Both the position numbers and the translations under genes were made by a program. Under the pieces are notes generated by a model. The model was not told the origin of the DNA. It saw only the letters and a program-made list of their open reading frames with translations, and searched no databases. From Haloglomus halophilum (lineage in GTDB: Archaea > Halobacteriota > Halobacteria > Halobacteriales > Haloarculaceae), in assembly GCF_024298885.1 (NCBI RefSeq), contig NZ_CP101166.1:3099149-3163148 (forward strand): DNA of 64,000 nt. Reading direction: 5' to 3'. Below are positions 8,855-17,585 of the stretch, in pieces; position 1 is the first letter of the stretch, and the number at the start of each line of letters is the position of its first letter.

Positions 8855-9043
8855 CGTATGACACCAACGACCCCTAACTGGTGGACGAGTACGGACCTGA
8901 CGCCCGAATTGCTTGGGTGACTTATGTGCGATTCCGCCGCTATTTGAACAACCCGCGTTTGGCCGTGTGCAACCGGGACGGCCTTTCTACGGCCGGTTGT
9001 GTCGGGACCCCCCCACGCGATGATGCTCACGGGGCCGTGCGGG

Positions 9044-9631
9044 TCACCCGCGGTTCGACTCCGATCTCGACCCCGACCCCGACTCCGAGTCCCGCGGGGG
9101 CCGACCCAGAATCCGGTCCGCGAGGCTCCCGAGCGATTTCAGTGCGACGTTCACGTAGAGGCCGACGAGGAAGGCGACGCCGGCGACGAACTGCGCGCTA
9201 CCGGGTCCGGTCCCCCCACCGCTCGTCCCGCTCGACCCGCCGGCCCCGCCGAGGAGGAGGAAGACCCCAGCGGCGAGGATGAGTGCCGCCGGCACCCGCA
9301 TCAGCATCGAGGCCAGCGCTTCGGCGTCGCTCCACTCGTCGTAGCGGTCGAACTCCACCATCAGCTTCGTGAAGACGTAGCCCAGCGACCCGAGGCCGGC
9401 GTAGAGGTAGACGTATCCCGGGACGGTCACCGTCTTCTGGGAGCCGTTCTGCCCGACCTCGACGATGGAGTCCAGGAGCCCCAGCGAGAGCACGATTCCG
9501 AGGACCGTCAGGAGCACGAACAGGGTGATGACCGCCGCGTTGATGGCCGACCAGGTACCATCCGGCTCGGTCCCTGCTGTGATTCCCCGTCCCTTTCCCC
9601 CCGTGGTCTCCTCGGCCGTATCGCTCGCCAT
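9044..9631 (-). CDS. Hypothetical membrane protein, four helices
   Basis: 195 residues. About 30 soluble N-terminal residues, then four hydrophobic helices (roughly 30-50, 68-85, 108-130, 143-165), then a Ser/Glu/Arg-rich tail. A Gly/Ser-rich loop (GGSSGTSGGGTGPGS) separates the last two helices. No family recognised. ATG 9631 is preferred over a GTG five codons upstream. It is followed on the upper side by the MFS gene on the same strand, 36 bp away. Confidence 0.75.
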   Translation of the reverse strand: MASDTAEETTGGKGRGITAGTEPDGTWSAINAAVITLFVLLTVLGIVLSLGLLDSIVEVGQNGSQKTVTVPGYVYLYAGLGSLGYVFTKLMVEFDRYDEWSDAEALASMLMRVPAALILAAGVFLLLGGAGGSSGTSGGGTGPGSAQFVAGVAFLVGLYVNVALKSLGSLADRILGRPPRDSESGSGSRSESNRG

Positions 9632-9667
9632 GTTCCATGTTGACACTCCGCGTCGTAAAAATCCACC

Positions 9668-10867
9668 TCACCCCCGCGCAGCCTCCCGTGACGGGAGGAA
9701 GGCGTACAGTACCGCCGCGGCGGCGGTGACGACCGCCAGCAGGAGGAACGCCTCGTCGAACAGTTCGGCGTCGGACATCACGCCGACGACGGTCGACCCC
9801 GTCGCTCCGAGCAGGAAGAACGCCGTCCGGAGCGTGCCCCAGGCGGTCCCGGTCACCGCGTCCGGCAGGACCGCGATGATGTAGGCGTTCGAGACGGGCG
9901 CGATGGCGAGTCGGGTCCCGATGACGACCGAGAGCGCGGCCAGCGGGACCAGCCCGTCAACGAACGGGACCGCGCCGACCGCCACCGCGCCGACGGCGGC
10001 CGTCAGGGTGAGGACGGCCCGCTCGCCGAAGCGGTCGGCCGCGGCGCCCCCAGCGAGCTGTGCGACCGCGCCGCCGACGAACAGCAGGGCGAACAGGCCG
10101 GCGGCGACCCGCTGGTCCAGTTCGCGGGCGAGATAGGTGACGTAGAACGCCGAGAGCCCCTGGAACGCGAACAGCATCAGCGTGACCGCGGCCACCGCGA
10201 CGGCAACGCCCCGGCGCCGGACCGCCCGGAGCACGTCCCCGGCCAGCTCGTCGGCGGGCGGCGCGCTGGTCGTGCTCTCCCGGTCGCGCTCCGGGACCGT
10301 CCGCCACGCGAACGCCGCCGCGACCAGCAACGGCGGTGCCAGCCCGGCGACGACGTACCGCCAGCTCACGCTGCCGACGAGCGCGCCCGCCAGGAACGGC
10401 AGGACGGCCGAGCCGACCGAGCCGGCTGCGAGCGTGACGCCGATGGCCGCGCCGTCGTCGTCGGGGAAGGTCCGCGCGAGTGCGGTGCCCCGCGCCGGGC
10501 CGTACAGCCCGGTCGCGAAGCCGAACGCCGCACAGCCGCCGAGGAAGGCGAGGTAGGCCGGCGCCACGCCGAGGACGGCGACGCTCCCCGCCGACAGCAG
10601 GAGGCTCCCCGCGAGGAGCCGCCGTTCGCCCACGCGGTCCACCAGCGCGCCGGCCGGCGACTGCATCAGCGCGTACGTCGCCCAGATGACGGTGACGGCG
10701 ATGCCGCCGCCCGTATCACCGACCTCGAAGGTCGCCGTCACCTGCGGGAGGACGGCGGGGACGAGGAAGCGCCCGCCGAGGACGAACACCCAGCCCGCGG
10801 CGATGGCGACGAGTACCCACCCCCGCCCGCCGCCGCGGAGGCGCCCTGCCGCCCTTCGGAGTCCCAT
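9668..10867 (-). CDS. MFS transporter
   Basis: 399 residues with about twelve membrane helices and the major facilitator loop motif after helix 2 (GALVDRVGERRLLAG), repeated in the second half (GGAAADRFGERAVLTL). It is a secondary carrier in the cytoplasmic membrane, driven by proton or sodium gradient by family; the substrate cannot be read from the sequence. ATG at 10867 begins a short basic N-terminus before helix 1. Confidence 0.88.
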   Translation of the reverse strand: MGLRRAAGRLRGGGRGWVLVAIAAGWVFVLGGRFLVPAVLPQVTATFEVGDTGGGIAVTVIWATYALMQSPAGALVDRVGERRLLAGSLLLSAGSVAVLGVAPAYLAFLGGCAAFGFATGLYGPARGTALARTFPDDDGAAIGVTLAAGSVGSAVLPFLAGALVGSVSWRYVVAGLAPPLLVAAAFAWRTVPERDRESTTSAPPADELAGDVLRAVRRRGVAVAVAAVTLMLFAFQGLSAFYVTYLARELDQRVAAGLFALLFVGGAVAQLAGGAAADRFGERAVLTLTAAVGAVAVGAVPFVDGLVPLAALSVVIGTRLAIAPVSNAYIIAVLPDAVTGTAWGTLRTAFFLLGATGSTVVGVMSDAELFDEAFLLLAVVTAAAAVLYAFLPSREAARG

Positions 10868-10971
10868 CTACCTCGTGTGAGAGGGGGCCGACATTACCCG
10901 GTTGCGGTTGCGTGTCTCCCGTTCGCATCCCGGCCAGCGGAGCTAAACCTCGCCGTGACCTCGATTCACCC

Positions 10972-11355
10972 GTGGCTCCCAACATCCTCCTCCGGGCGGC
11001 GTGGTTCCTGCTGGTCGGCTGGTGGCTCACGCCGGTCGTCCTGTTCGTCGCGTGGCTGCTCCACGTCCCCATCGTCACGATTCCGCTCGGGGTGAAACTC
11101 GTCAACCAGACCCCACGAGTGTTGACGCTGAAGCCGCCGAGCGAGGTGAGTGGTCTGCGGGACCCGGACGCCGTGGACCCGTCCAGCCAGTACCCGTTGC
11201 TGGTGCGTGCGGTGTGGTTCCTGTTCGTCGGGAGCTGGCTGTCGCTGGTGTGGGTGGTCGTCGCGGCGCTGTTCGCGGTCACCGTCGTCGGGTTACCCGT
11301 CTCGATCTGGCTGCTGAACCGGCTGCCGTTCGTGCTGTCGCTGTACCGGTACTGA
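10972..11355 (+). CDS. YccF-like inner membrane protein
   Basis: 127 residues with two related halves, each a hydrophobic pair followed by the motif T-x-P/VGLP (VTIPLGVKLVNQTP and VVGLPVSIWLLNRLPF). This is the YccF/DUF307 layout, a membrane protein of unknown function. GTG at 10972 is chosen because the frame upstream is basic and hydrophilic and no ATG lies near the first helix. Divergent from the MFS gene with about 100 bp between. Confidence 0.75.
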   Translation: MAPNILLRAAWFLLVGWWLTPVVLFVAWLLHVPIVTIPLGVKLVNQTPRVLTLKPPSEVSGLRDPDAVDPSSQYPLLVRAVWFLFVGSWLSLVWVVVAALFAVTVVGLPVSIWLLNRLPFVLSLYRY

Positions 11356-11402
11356 ATCGACCACGACGGCTCTACGGAGCCCGTCACATCCGGAACCGAG
11401 TC

Positions 11403-11586
11403 GAAAGCCCCCGCCCGACGTGGGTCGTGGCGGCTCGCGGCGTCCCTGCCCTTCCCCGGGTCGTGCGGCCTTGCGCGTCCGCGCTGCGGCACGCACTCTC
11501 GGCCGGAGAGCGGTTGCTCGGTCGGCCGGTTCCGGTGACCGGAAGCGCGCAGCGAGGCCCGGCAGGTCGAGCGGGCGGGGGCTTTC
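11403..11586. repeat. Intergenic element bounded by 15-bp inverted repeats
   Basis: Exact 15-bp inverted arms GAAAGCCCCCGCCCG (11403-11417) and CGGGCGGGGGCTTTC (11572-11586) enclose about 154 non-coding bases in the gap 11356-11675. The interior contains GCGCAGCGAGG, a string shared with the elements at 58975-59107 and 59808-59935. No coding frame in it looks real. Confidence 0.6.
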
Positions 11587-11675
11587 TACTTGGTGTCGTC
11601 GCGGTCGTCGTCGTGAGAGCGGGCGGGGGCGTTCGACAGTATTCGATAGACGTGTCCCCGCTGAGTTTCTTCGCC

Positions 11676-12467
11676 CTACTCGAAGTCGGGGTCGCGGTCC
11701 TCCAGGAACGCTGCCATCCCCTCCTTCTGGTCATCCGTCCCGAACAGGCCGCTCCAGACGCGCTTCTCGTACTCCAGACTCGCCGACTGCGGGCTCTCGT
11801 GGACCTGATTCAGCGCCTCCTTCGCGCCCTGCAGGGCGAAGCGCGGCTTCTCGGCGATGCGCTCGGCGAGCCCGTGCGCGTGGTCGTCGATGTCGTCCTG
11901 CGGGACGACCTCGCCGACGAGGCCCGCCTCACGGCAGGCCTCGGCGTCGAGGCGCTCGCCGAGGAACACCATCCGGCGGGCGGTCTCGTCGTCGACGAGG
12001 CGCGCGAGCCGCTGGGTCCCGCCCCAGCCCGGGACGATGCCGAGGTCGATCTCCGTCTGCCCGACGAGCGCGTTCTCGCTGGCGACCCGGATGTCCGCGG
12101 CGAGCGCGAGTTCGCAGCCGCCGCCGAAGGCGTAGCCGTTGACCGCTGCCACGACGGGGACGGGGAACGACTCGACGGCGTCCATCACGGCGTGGCCGAG
12201 CTGGCAGTAGTCGTACGCCTCTGCCACGCCGAGCTGGGACATATGCGCGATGTCGGCGCCCGCGACGAACGCCTTCTCGCCAGCACCGGTCACGACCAGC
12301 GCGCGGGCGTCCTCGCGCGCGGCGTCGAGCGCCTCGGGAATCGCGGTGAGGGTCGCCTCGTCGAGCGCGTTCAGCTTGTCCGGGCGGTCCACGGTCAGCG
12401 TCGCGACGGTGCCGGCGTCGTTCCAGTCGAGCGAGACGGTCTCCGCGTCGAAGTCGGAGGCAGTCAT
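11676..12467 (-). CDS. Enoyl-CoA hydratase/isomerase family protein
   Basis: 263 residues of the crotonase fold. Oxyanion-hole segments (KAFVAGADI; GYAFGGGCELALAADIR) and both catalytic glutamates expected in true hydratases (in GGGCELA and in QTEIDLGIVPGWGG) are present, so hydration of enoyl-CoA to 3-hydroxyacyl-CoA is likely. Acts in fatty-acid or amino-acid-derived acyl-CoA breakdown. ATG at 12467 (MTASDFDAETVSL) is chosen; an earlier in-frame start would add 26 residues lacking family similarity. No other beta-oxidation gene is adjacent. Confidence 0.92.
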   Translation of the reverse strand: MTASDFDAETVSLDWNDAGTVATLTVDRPDKLNALDEATLTAIPEALDAAREDARALVVTGAGEKAFVAGADIAHMSQLGVAEAYDYCQLGHAVMDAVESFPVPVVAAVNGYAFGGGCELALAADIRVASENALVGQTEIDLGIVPGWGGTQRLARLVDDETARRMVFLGERLDAEACREAGLVGEVVPQDDIDDHAHGLAERIAEKPRFALQGAKEALNQVHESPQSASLEYEKRVWSGLFGTDDQKEGMAAFLEDRDPDFE

Positions 12468-12610
12468 GAGTCCGGCCTCGAACGCCGGCGAGATAAGTTC
12501 CGCCCCTGGCTCACCGACGGCTCGCCGCTCCGTGCCGACCGACAAGAAAGACCGAACAGTTAGCCGCCGGTCACTGGCGGTGCCGTGTACTGGACTCGAA
12601 CAGGGATATC

Positions 12611-14008
12611 ATGTCCAGGGAGTCACCTGACGCGGCCGGGCGGGACGGGGGAATCGGCCGCCGCGAGTTCGTCGCGGGCGTGGGGAGCGTGGCCGCGCTC
12701 GGGATGGGCGGGGCGGTGCTGCACAACCAGGGGCCGCCGGAGGAGTCGTCGTACATCCTCCAGCAGGGCTACCTCCGGTGGGAGGTCGACCCGCTCGCCG
12801 GCGGCGACCGGACCGCGGGCGAGTTCTACGGCTACGACTCGAGCTCGGGCACCGGTATCCCGGCCGCGAAGATAGTCGAGGAACCCGCAGCGGCCCGGCT
12901 GTTCGTCTACAGCGGTCCCGTCGACGACTCCATCGTCTTCCTGAACGGGGCCACCGACACCGACCGCGGCGGGACCGCGTTCTACGCGTTCTCCGGGCTG
13001 TCGCGTGACCAGGGCGAGTGGGCGGTCCGCGACGACCCCATGGGCGTCGACGACGACTTCGAGAAGTGGGAGGGTGGCAACGGGAAGGTGCGGTGGGAGT
13101 GGGACGCCGGCGAGACCGACGGTGGCGTCTTCTACGGTGCGCTCGGCCGGGAGGACTACACCATCAGCATCGACCCCAAGACGCTGCGCGGGGTGGATAC
13201 GTGGCGGTTCCTGACCGGCACGCCCGGGGCGACGCGCTACGTGGACCTGTATCCGGGCAAGCCCGCGAAACTGAAGCCGACGAAGGGCACGAAGTCGGTC
13301 CGGCGGGCGAACGTCGAGCTCATGCCCGAGCGCGAGGCGAACGTCTTCGACCCGTACGCCAGCGAGGAGCGCATCACGGTCGCGGTCCACGAGCCCCCAA
13401 CCGATGCCACGAACCCGGACGAGTGGGTGTCGCCGACGGACCTCGACCCGGGCAACTACGCGCTCAACTTCGGCTCGAAGTCCTACCTCGCGGGGCAGAA
13501 CGCCGCCCAGCCACAGAAGTACTTCCGGAACGGCGGCTCGCTCTACCTCCAGTACAACGTCCGGGCGGCCCAGTTCACCCTCGACTCCGCGTACGGCTAC
13601 CTCGTCGGGAAGGCCGACGAGTACACGTTCGTCCGCGGGCGCGATGTCGTGAAGCCGGGCGGCTACGACAACACCGACGACGAGGCGGGTCTCACCGTCT
13701 CGGACATGCACGTCGACATCGCCGGCGACGCGCCGCTGACCGAGGAGTGGGTGGCGTTCCGCAACGACGGCACCGAACCCGTCGACATGACGGGATACAC
13801 CATCAGCGACGCGGAGGGCTGGGAGTTCTTCATGCCCGACGGCTTCACGCTCCGGGCCGGCGAGTCCTTCCGCCTCCACACCGGCGACGGCGAGTACGGC
13901 CCCGACCACCTCTACTGGGATGTCCAGTCGGAGGTCTGGGACGCCGACGGCGACACGATCACCGTCACGGATGCCGATGGGAACCGGGTCATCGAGTACG
14001 CGTACTAG
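12611..14008 (+). CDS. Tat-exported lamin-tail domain protein
   Basis: 465 residues. N-terminal twin-arginine signal (GRREFVAGVG followed by a hydrophobic stretch, about 15-38) predicts folded export. The C-terminal ~100 residues match the lamin-tail domain (LTEEWVAFRNDGTEPVDMTG, YTISDAEGWEFFMPDGFTL, GESFRLHTGDG), a beta-sandwich found in many secreted haloarchaeal proteins and nucleases. The large middle part (40-360) is acidic and unrecognised; no nuclease motif was seen. Likely surface or secreted; role unknown. Confidence 0.82.
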   Translation: MSRESPDAAGRDGGIGRREFVAGVGSVAALGMGGAVLHNQGPPEESSYILQQGYLRWEVDPLAGGDRTAGEFYGYDSSSGTGIPAAKIVEEPAAARLFVYSGPVDDSIVFLNGATDTDRGGTAFYAFSGLSRDQGEWAVRDDPMGVDDDFEKWEGGNGKVRWEWDAGETDGGVFYGALGREDYTISIDPKTLRGVDTWRFLTGTPGATRYVDLYPGKPAKLKPTKGTKSVRRANVELMPEREANVFDPYASEERITVAVHEPPTDATNPDEWVSPTDLDPGNYALNFGSKSYLAGQNAAQPQKYFRNGGSLYLQYNVRAAQFTLDSAYGYLVGKADEYTFVRGRDVVKPGGYDNTDDEAGLTVSDMHVDIAGDAPLTEEWVAFRNDGTEPVDMTGYTISDAEGWEFFMPDGFTLRAGESFRLHTGDGEYGPDHLYWDVQSEVWDADGDTITVTDADGNRVIEYAY

Positions 14009-14172
14009 TCCGGGGATAGCTATCGAACGGGGGTGTTTTCTATACCGATTCTCAAATTGGGATGTTATTGAACGAATTATTGATATATGCGCCGATCGAA
14101 CGACGGGGTTCAGGACGCCCGCTCGGCCTGACGGTCCCCGGAAGCTATCCCCCGTCCCCTGTATCGGGGGGT

Positions 14173-14589
14173 ATGGACGCCGACGACGCGTGGGTCCCCT
14201 ACTACGACCTGCTGGGAATCGATATCACGACCGTCGACGATGGCTACGCCGCCGCACGGATGGACCTGACCGACGAGCACAGCGCGGCCCCGGGGACACG
14301 TGTCGCGCACGGCGGCGCGGTCGCGTCGCTCGCCGACTCCGTGGGCTACTGGGCCGTCAGCAGCGCGAACGACCTCGCGCTCACCCCGACCGTCGACCTG
14401 CGACTGGACTACCTCGCACCGGGCACCGACGACCTCCGGGCGGAGGCCGAAGTGATCCGCAACGGGGCGAGCGTCGGCTCCGTGGACGTGCTGGTCGAGC
14501 GGGACGGTGACGGCGAGACGGTTGCCCTGGGTCGTGGAACGTTCAAGACCGGCGGGAGCGATACGCGAGGGGCGTGGGGCGGGGAGTAG
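14173..14589 (+). CDS. PaaI-type hotdog thioesterase
   Basis: 138 residues of the hotdog fold. The characteristic HGGAVASLADSVGYWA helix segment with the Asp nucleophile/base and the following strand TVDLRLDYLAPG identify the PaaI/4HBT-II thioesterase group, which hydrolyse aryl- or acyl-CoA thioesters. ATG at 14173 gives the normal family length. It is a single gene; a following small membrane protein is on the opposite strand. Confidence 0.88.
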   Translation: MDADDAWVPYYDLLGIDITTVDDGYAAARMDLTDEHSAAPGTRVAHGGAVASLADSVGYWAVSSANDLALTPTVDLRLDYLAPGTDDLRAEAEVIRNGASVGSVDVLVERDGDGETVALGRGTFKTGGSDTRGAWGGE

Positions 14590-14616
14590 TGGCCGTCCAC
14601 TCGGAGTGGTGGCCGC

Positions 14617-14862
14617 TCAACCGGAGTAGCGCCGGATATCTCGTTTCCCGGAGGTGTCGGCGAAGAGCACCGACCGGACGGTGAGGCCGAACAGCACGAC
14701 CGCCGCGGCGGTCATGCCGAGCGCGACCATCGAGAGGGTCTCCCCGGTGTGTGGTGTGAACCGGGCGAAACCGGAGGCGGCGAACCAGAAGCCCGCTGCC
14801 ATCAACAACAGTGCGAACGTCACTGCAGAACCGAGAACACCTGACGGCTGACTGGGATTCAT
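14617..14862 (-). CDS. Small two-helix membrane protein
   Basis: 81 residues with two hydrophobic helices (about 10-32 and 43-65) and short charged ends. Not recognised beyond that. GC-rich third positions and the sharp helix boundaries support it as real. Convergent with the thioesterase gene. Confidence 0.65.
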   Translation of the reverse strand: MNPSQPSGVLGSAVTFALLLMAAGFWFAASGFARFTPHTGETLSMVALGMTAAAVVLFGLTVRSVLFADTSGKRDIRRYSG

Positions 14863-15267
14863 CGGATGAACGGACGGGCGATAGGGCCGTAACCACGGCT
14901 ACTATCTATCTAGACCGACTCCCGGAATCGGCAACGACAGCCCATCTCGGCGCCTCCTCTCGGCGGCCCGCTCCCGGCCTGCTGGCGGCGCTCCGGCCAC
15001 CGACCGGATATACGCTGGTCGGTATATATGTCGTCCGAACGATAGTAGGGCTGCGACCGCGCCCGCTCGAACAGGCCCCAGGGCGTTCGCCCGCTCGACG
15101 GCCGCCCAGCGGTGCATACCCCCGGTCCGGTCCGGACCGCTCCACCGGTCCGACCGCGTGTCGGGCTACTCGGACGACGCGCTGAACAGTGCACCGCCCC
15201 GTGGCAGCCGCCGGGCAACCCAGCACGGAACCGTACCCACTAAGCGACCGCCGTGCCAGCGACCACC
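14863..15267. other. Non-coding stretch with a palindrome
   Basis: About 400 bases without a convincing gene. It has two TATA-like strings (GGATATACG near 15005 and GGTATATATG near 15019) and a perfect palindrome CGGTCCGGACCG at 15128-15139. The frames that cross it are arginine-rich and overlap on both strands. It probably carries the promoters of the flanking divergent genes. Confidence 0.45.
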
Positions 15268-15819
15268 ATGGCGCGCGTCCCCTACCTCGACGGCGACGAC
15301 ATCCCCGACGAGTACGGTGCGGCCTTCGAGCGGAGTCGAAGCGGCGCGACCCATCTGTTCGGTGCGCTGGCGAACAACCCGCCGGTGCTGGACGCGTTCG
15401 TGACGTTCGCGGGGACGCTCTGGGACGAGTGCGGCCTCGACGCGGCCGACCGTGAGCTCGTGGTCCTCACTGTCGCCCGGCAGACCCACGCCGATTACGA
15501 GTGGCACCAGCACGTGCCGCTGGCGCTGGAGGCTGGCCTCTCGGAGGCGACGGTCCGGGCGGTCCGAGAGGGACGGTACGACGACCTGGAACCGCATCGG
15601 GAGGCGATCGCGAGTTACGCCGCCGCCGTGGCCACCGCTACCGTCGACGACGCCCTCCACCGGGCGCTGGCCGAGCGCGTCGACGACCGGACGGTCGTCG
15701 GCGTGACGATGCTCGCCGGCGTCTACACGGGGCTGGCACGGTTCCTCGACGCGCTCGCGGTCGGCCCCGAGGAGTCGTTCGTCGGCTGGGGGCTGGACGG
15801 ACTCGAGAGTGAATCCTGA
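15268..15819 (+). CDS. Carboxymuconolactone decarboxylase-like (AhpD-fold) protein
   Basis: 183 residues of the AhpD/CMD alpha-helical fold: ELVVLTVARQTHADYEWHQHVPLALEAGLSEATVRAVREG is the core helix pair with the His-rich turn (EWHQH) seen in gamma-carboxymuconolactone decarboxylase homologues. The AhpD CxxC redox pair is absent, so peroxidase activity is unlikely. ATG 15268 gives the family start. It is followed after 40 bases by the FAD oxidase gene on the same strand, so the two may be co-transcribed. Confidence 0.82.
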   Translation: MARVPYLDGDDIPDEYGAAFERSRSGATHLFGALANNPPVLDAFVTFAGTLWDECGLDAADRELVVLTVARQTHADYEWHQHVPLALEAGLSEATVRAVREGRYDDLEPHREAIASYAAAVATATVDDALHRALAERVDDRTVVGVTMLAGVYTGLARFLDALAVGPEESFVGWGLDGLESES

Positions 15820-15859
15820 CGACGGCAATCGTTTTCACCCAACGCTCCGACCCGGGCCC

Positions 15860-17548
15860 ATGAGCACCGAGACGACCGGGGAGGGTGACGACCGGCGGCA
15901 GTCGTTCTGGGCCTGGGGCTGGGCCGACCGCCTGCCGACCGACGAGGAGCGCCGCGAACTCAAGTCCCGCATCGAGGGGATGCTCGGCTTCCCCGAGCGG
16001 CCGCTGCTGGACCTGCCGACGCTCGACGACGTGACGCTGGCGCCCCCGCGGGTCGAGCCGCCGGCCGACCTCTCGTGTGCGGCCACGACCGACAAGCGCG
16101 ACCGCGTCACCCACACCTACGGGAGCGCCTATCGCGATCTCGTGCGTGGCTTCCACGGCCAGTTCGACGACGCGCCCGACGTCGTGGCCTACCCGGAGCG
16201 CGAGTCCGACGTACAGGCCGTCCTCGACTGGGCGGCCGAGGCGAACGTGGCGGTCGTTCCGTACGGCGGCGGCACCAGCGTCGTCGGCGGCGTCGAGTGT
16301 GACGGGTCGGGGTACGCGGGCGTCTGCTCGCTCGACATGCGCCGGATGAACGACGTGCCGGAGGTCGACGAGCACTCGCGGGCTGCCCGCATCGAGGGCG
16401 GCGCGACCGGCCCGGAGATACAGGACCAGCTCGCCGACCACGGCCTGCAGCTCCGGCACTACCCACAGAGCTACGAGTTCTCGACGTTCGGTGGCTGGGT
16501 CGCCACCCGCGCGGGCGGTCACTTCGCCACGCGCTACACACACATCGACGATTTCGTCGAGAGCGTGCGGGCCGTGACGCCCGCCGGGACCCTCGAAACG
16601 CGCCGCTTGCCCGCATCCGGTGCCGGCCCGGACCCGAACCGCTTCCTGCTGGGTAGCGAGGGCGCCTTCGGCGTCATCACCGAGGGCTGGGCCCGCGTCC
16701 AGCCGCGGCCGCCGTACCGCGCGAAGGCGACGGTGCGGTTCGACGATTACTGGGACGCCGTCGCGGCCTGCCGTGAGGTCGTGCAGGCCCGCCTGACGCC
16801 CGCGAACTGCCGGCTGCTCGACTCGAACGAGGCGATGCTGAACGAGGTGGCGTTCGACGGCTCCTCGGTCCTGCTGCTCGGGTTCGAGTCCACGGACAGC
16901 CTCTCACCCATCGAGGCGGACCTGGACCGCGCGGTCGAGATCGCCGAGGGCCACGGCGGCCGCGTCTCCGAGGGCCCGACCACCGAGGACCGGACGACCG
17001 ATGCCGACGAGAGCAGGACCGGGGACGCCGACAAGGCGGCCGACGGAAGCGAGGCGAACGACGGGGACGAGGACGGCGATTCGGGCGAGTGGCGCGACTC
17101 CTTCGTCGAGGCGCCGTACATGTTCAACTCGCTCGTCAGTATGGGCGTCCTCGTCGACACGTTCGAGACGGCGGTGACGTGGGACCAGTTCCCCGCGCTC
17201 CACGACGCCATCCAGGAGACCGTCACCGACGCGATGGAGGACGAGTGCGGCGCCGGCTTCCTCTCCTGTCGGTTCACCCACGCCTACGAGGACGGCCCGG
17301 CGCCGTACTACACGCTGCTGGCGCCCGCCGACGTGGGGCGTGAACTCGAGCAGTGGCGCGCCATCAAGGAGGCCGCCTCGGACACGCTGATGGACTACGG
17401 CGCGACCATCACCCACCACCACGCCGTCGGACGGGTCCATCGCGACCACTACCACGAGGAGGTGCCCGAGCACTACCTCGACGCGCTCCGGTCGATGAAG
17501 CGGACGCTGGACCCGGAGGGCATCATGAACCCCGGCGCGTTGCTGTAG
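15860..17548 (+). CDS. FAD-linked oxidase resembling alkyl-dihydroxyacetonephosphate synthase
   Basis: 562 residues. N-terminal FWAWGWAD, PCMH-type FAD domain (VVPYGGGTSVVGG at about 135-147), the segment YPQSYEFSTFGGWVATRAGG with HFATRYTHIDDF, RRLPASGAGPDPNRF, and C-terminal THHHAVGRVH with DPEGIMNPGALL are all hallmarks of the ADHAP synthase (AGPS) branch of VAO-type flavoproteins. AGPS swaps acyl for alkyl in bacterial-type ether lipids; archaeal ether lipids use another route, so the real substrate is uncertain. An acidic insert (about 375-412, rich in D/E/T) interrupts the cap domain. ATG 15860 follows a 40-base gap. Confidence 0.88.
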   Translation: MSTETTGEGDDRRQSFWAWGWADRLPTDEERRELKSRIEGMLGFPERPLLDLPTLDDVTLAPPRVEPPADLSCAATTDKRDRVTHTYGSAYRDLVRGFHGQFDDAPDVVAYPERESDVQAVLDWAAEANVAVVPYGGGTSVVGGVECDGSGYAGVCSLDMRRMNDVPEVDEHSRAARIEGGATGPEIQDQLADHGLQLRHYPQSYEFSTFGGWVATRAGGHFATRYTHIDDFVESVRAVTPAGTLETRRLPASGAGPDPNRFLLGSEGAFGVITEGWARVQPRPPYRAKATVRFDDYWDAVAACREVVQARLTPANCRLLDSNEAMLNEVAFDGSSVLLLGFESTDSLSPIEADLDRAVEIAEGHGGRVSEGPTTEDRTTDADESRTGDADKAADGSEANDGDEDGDSGEWRDSFVEAPYMFNSLVSMGVLVDTFETAVTWDQFPALHDAIQETVTDAMEDECGAGFLSCRFTHAYEDGPAPYYTLLAPADVGRELEQWRAIKEAASDTLMDYGATITHHHAVGRVHRDHYHEEVPEHYLDALRSMKRTLDPEGIMNPGALL

Positions 17549-17585
17549 GCGCCCGGCGACGGCCGGCCGCTTCGTACACGCTCCG

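Noticed and set aside
9020-9070. T-arm-like GGTTCGACTCC suggesting a tRNA
   Set aside because: No acceptor, D or anticodon arm can be built around it; it lies in the 3' end of the membrane protein gene on the minus strand.
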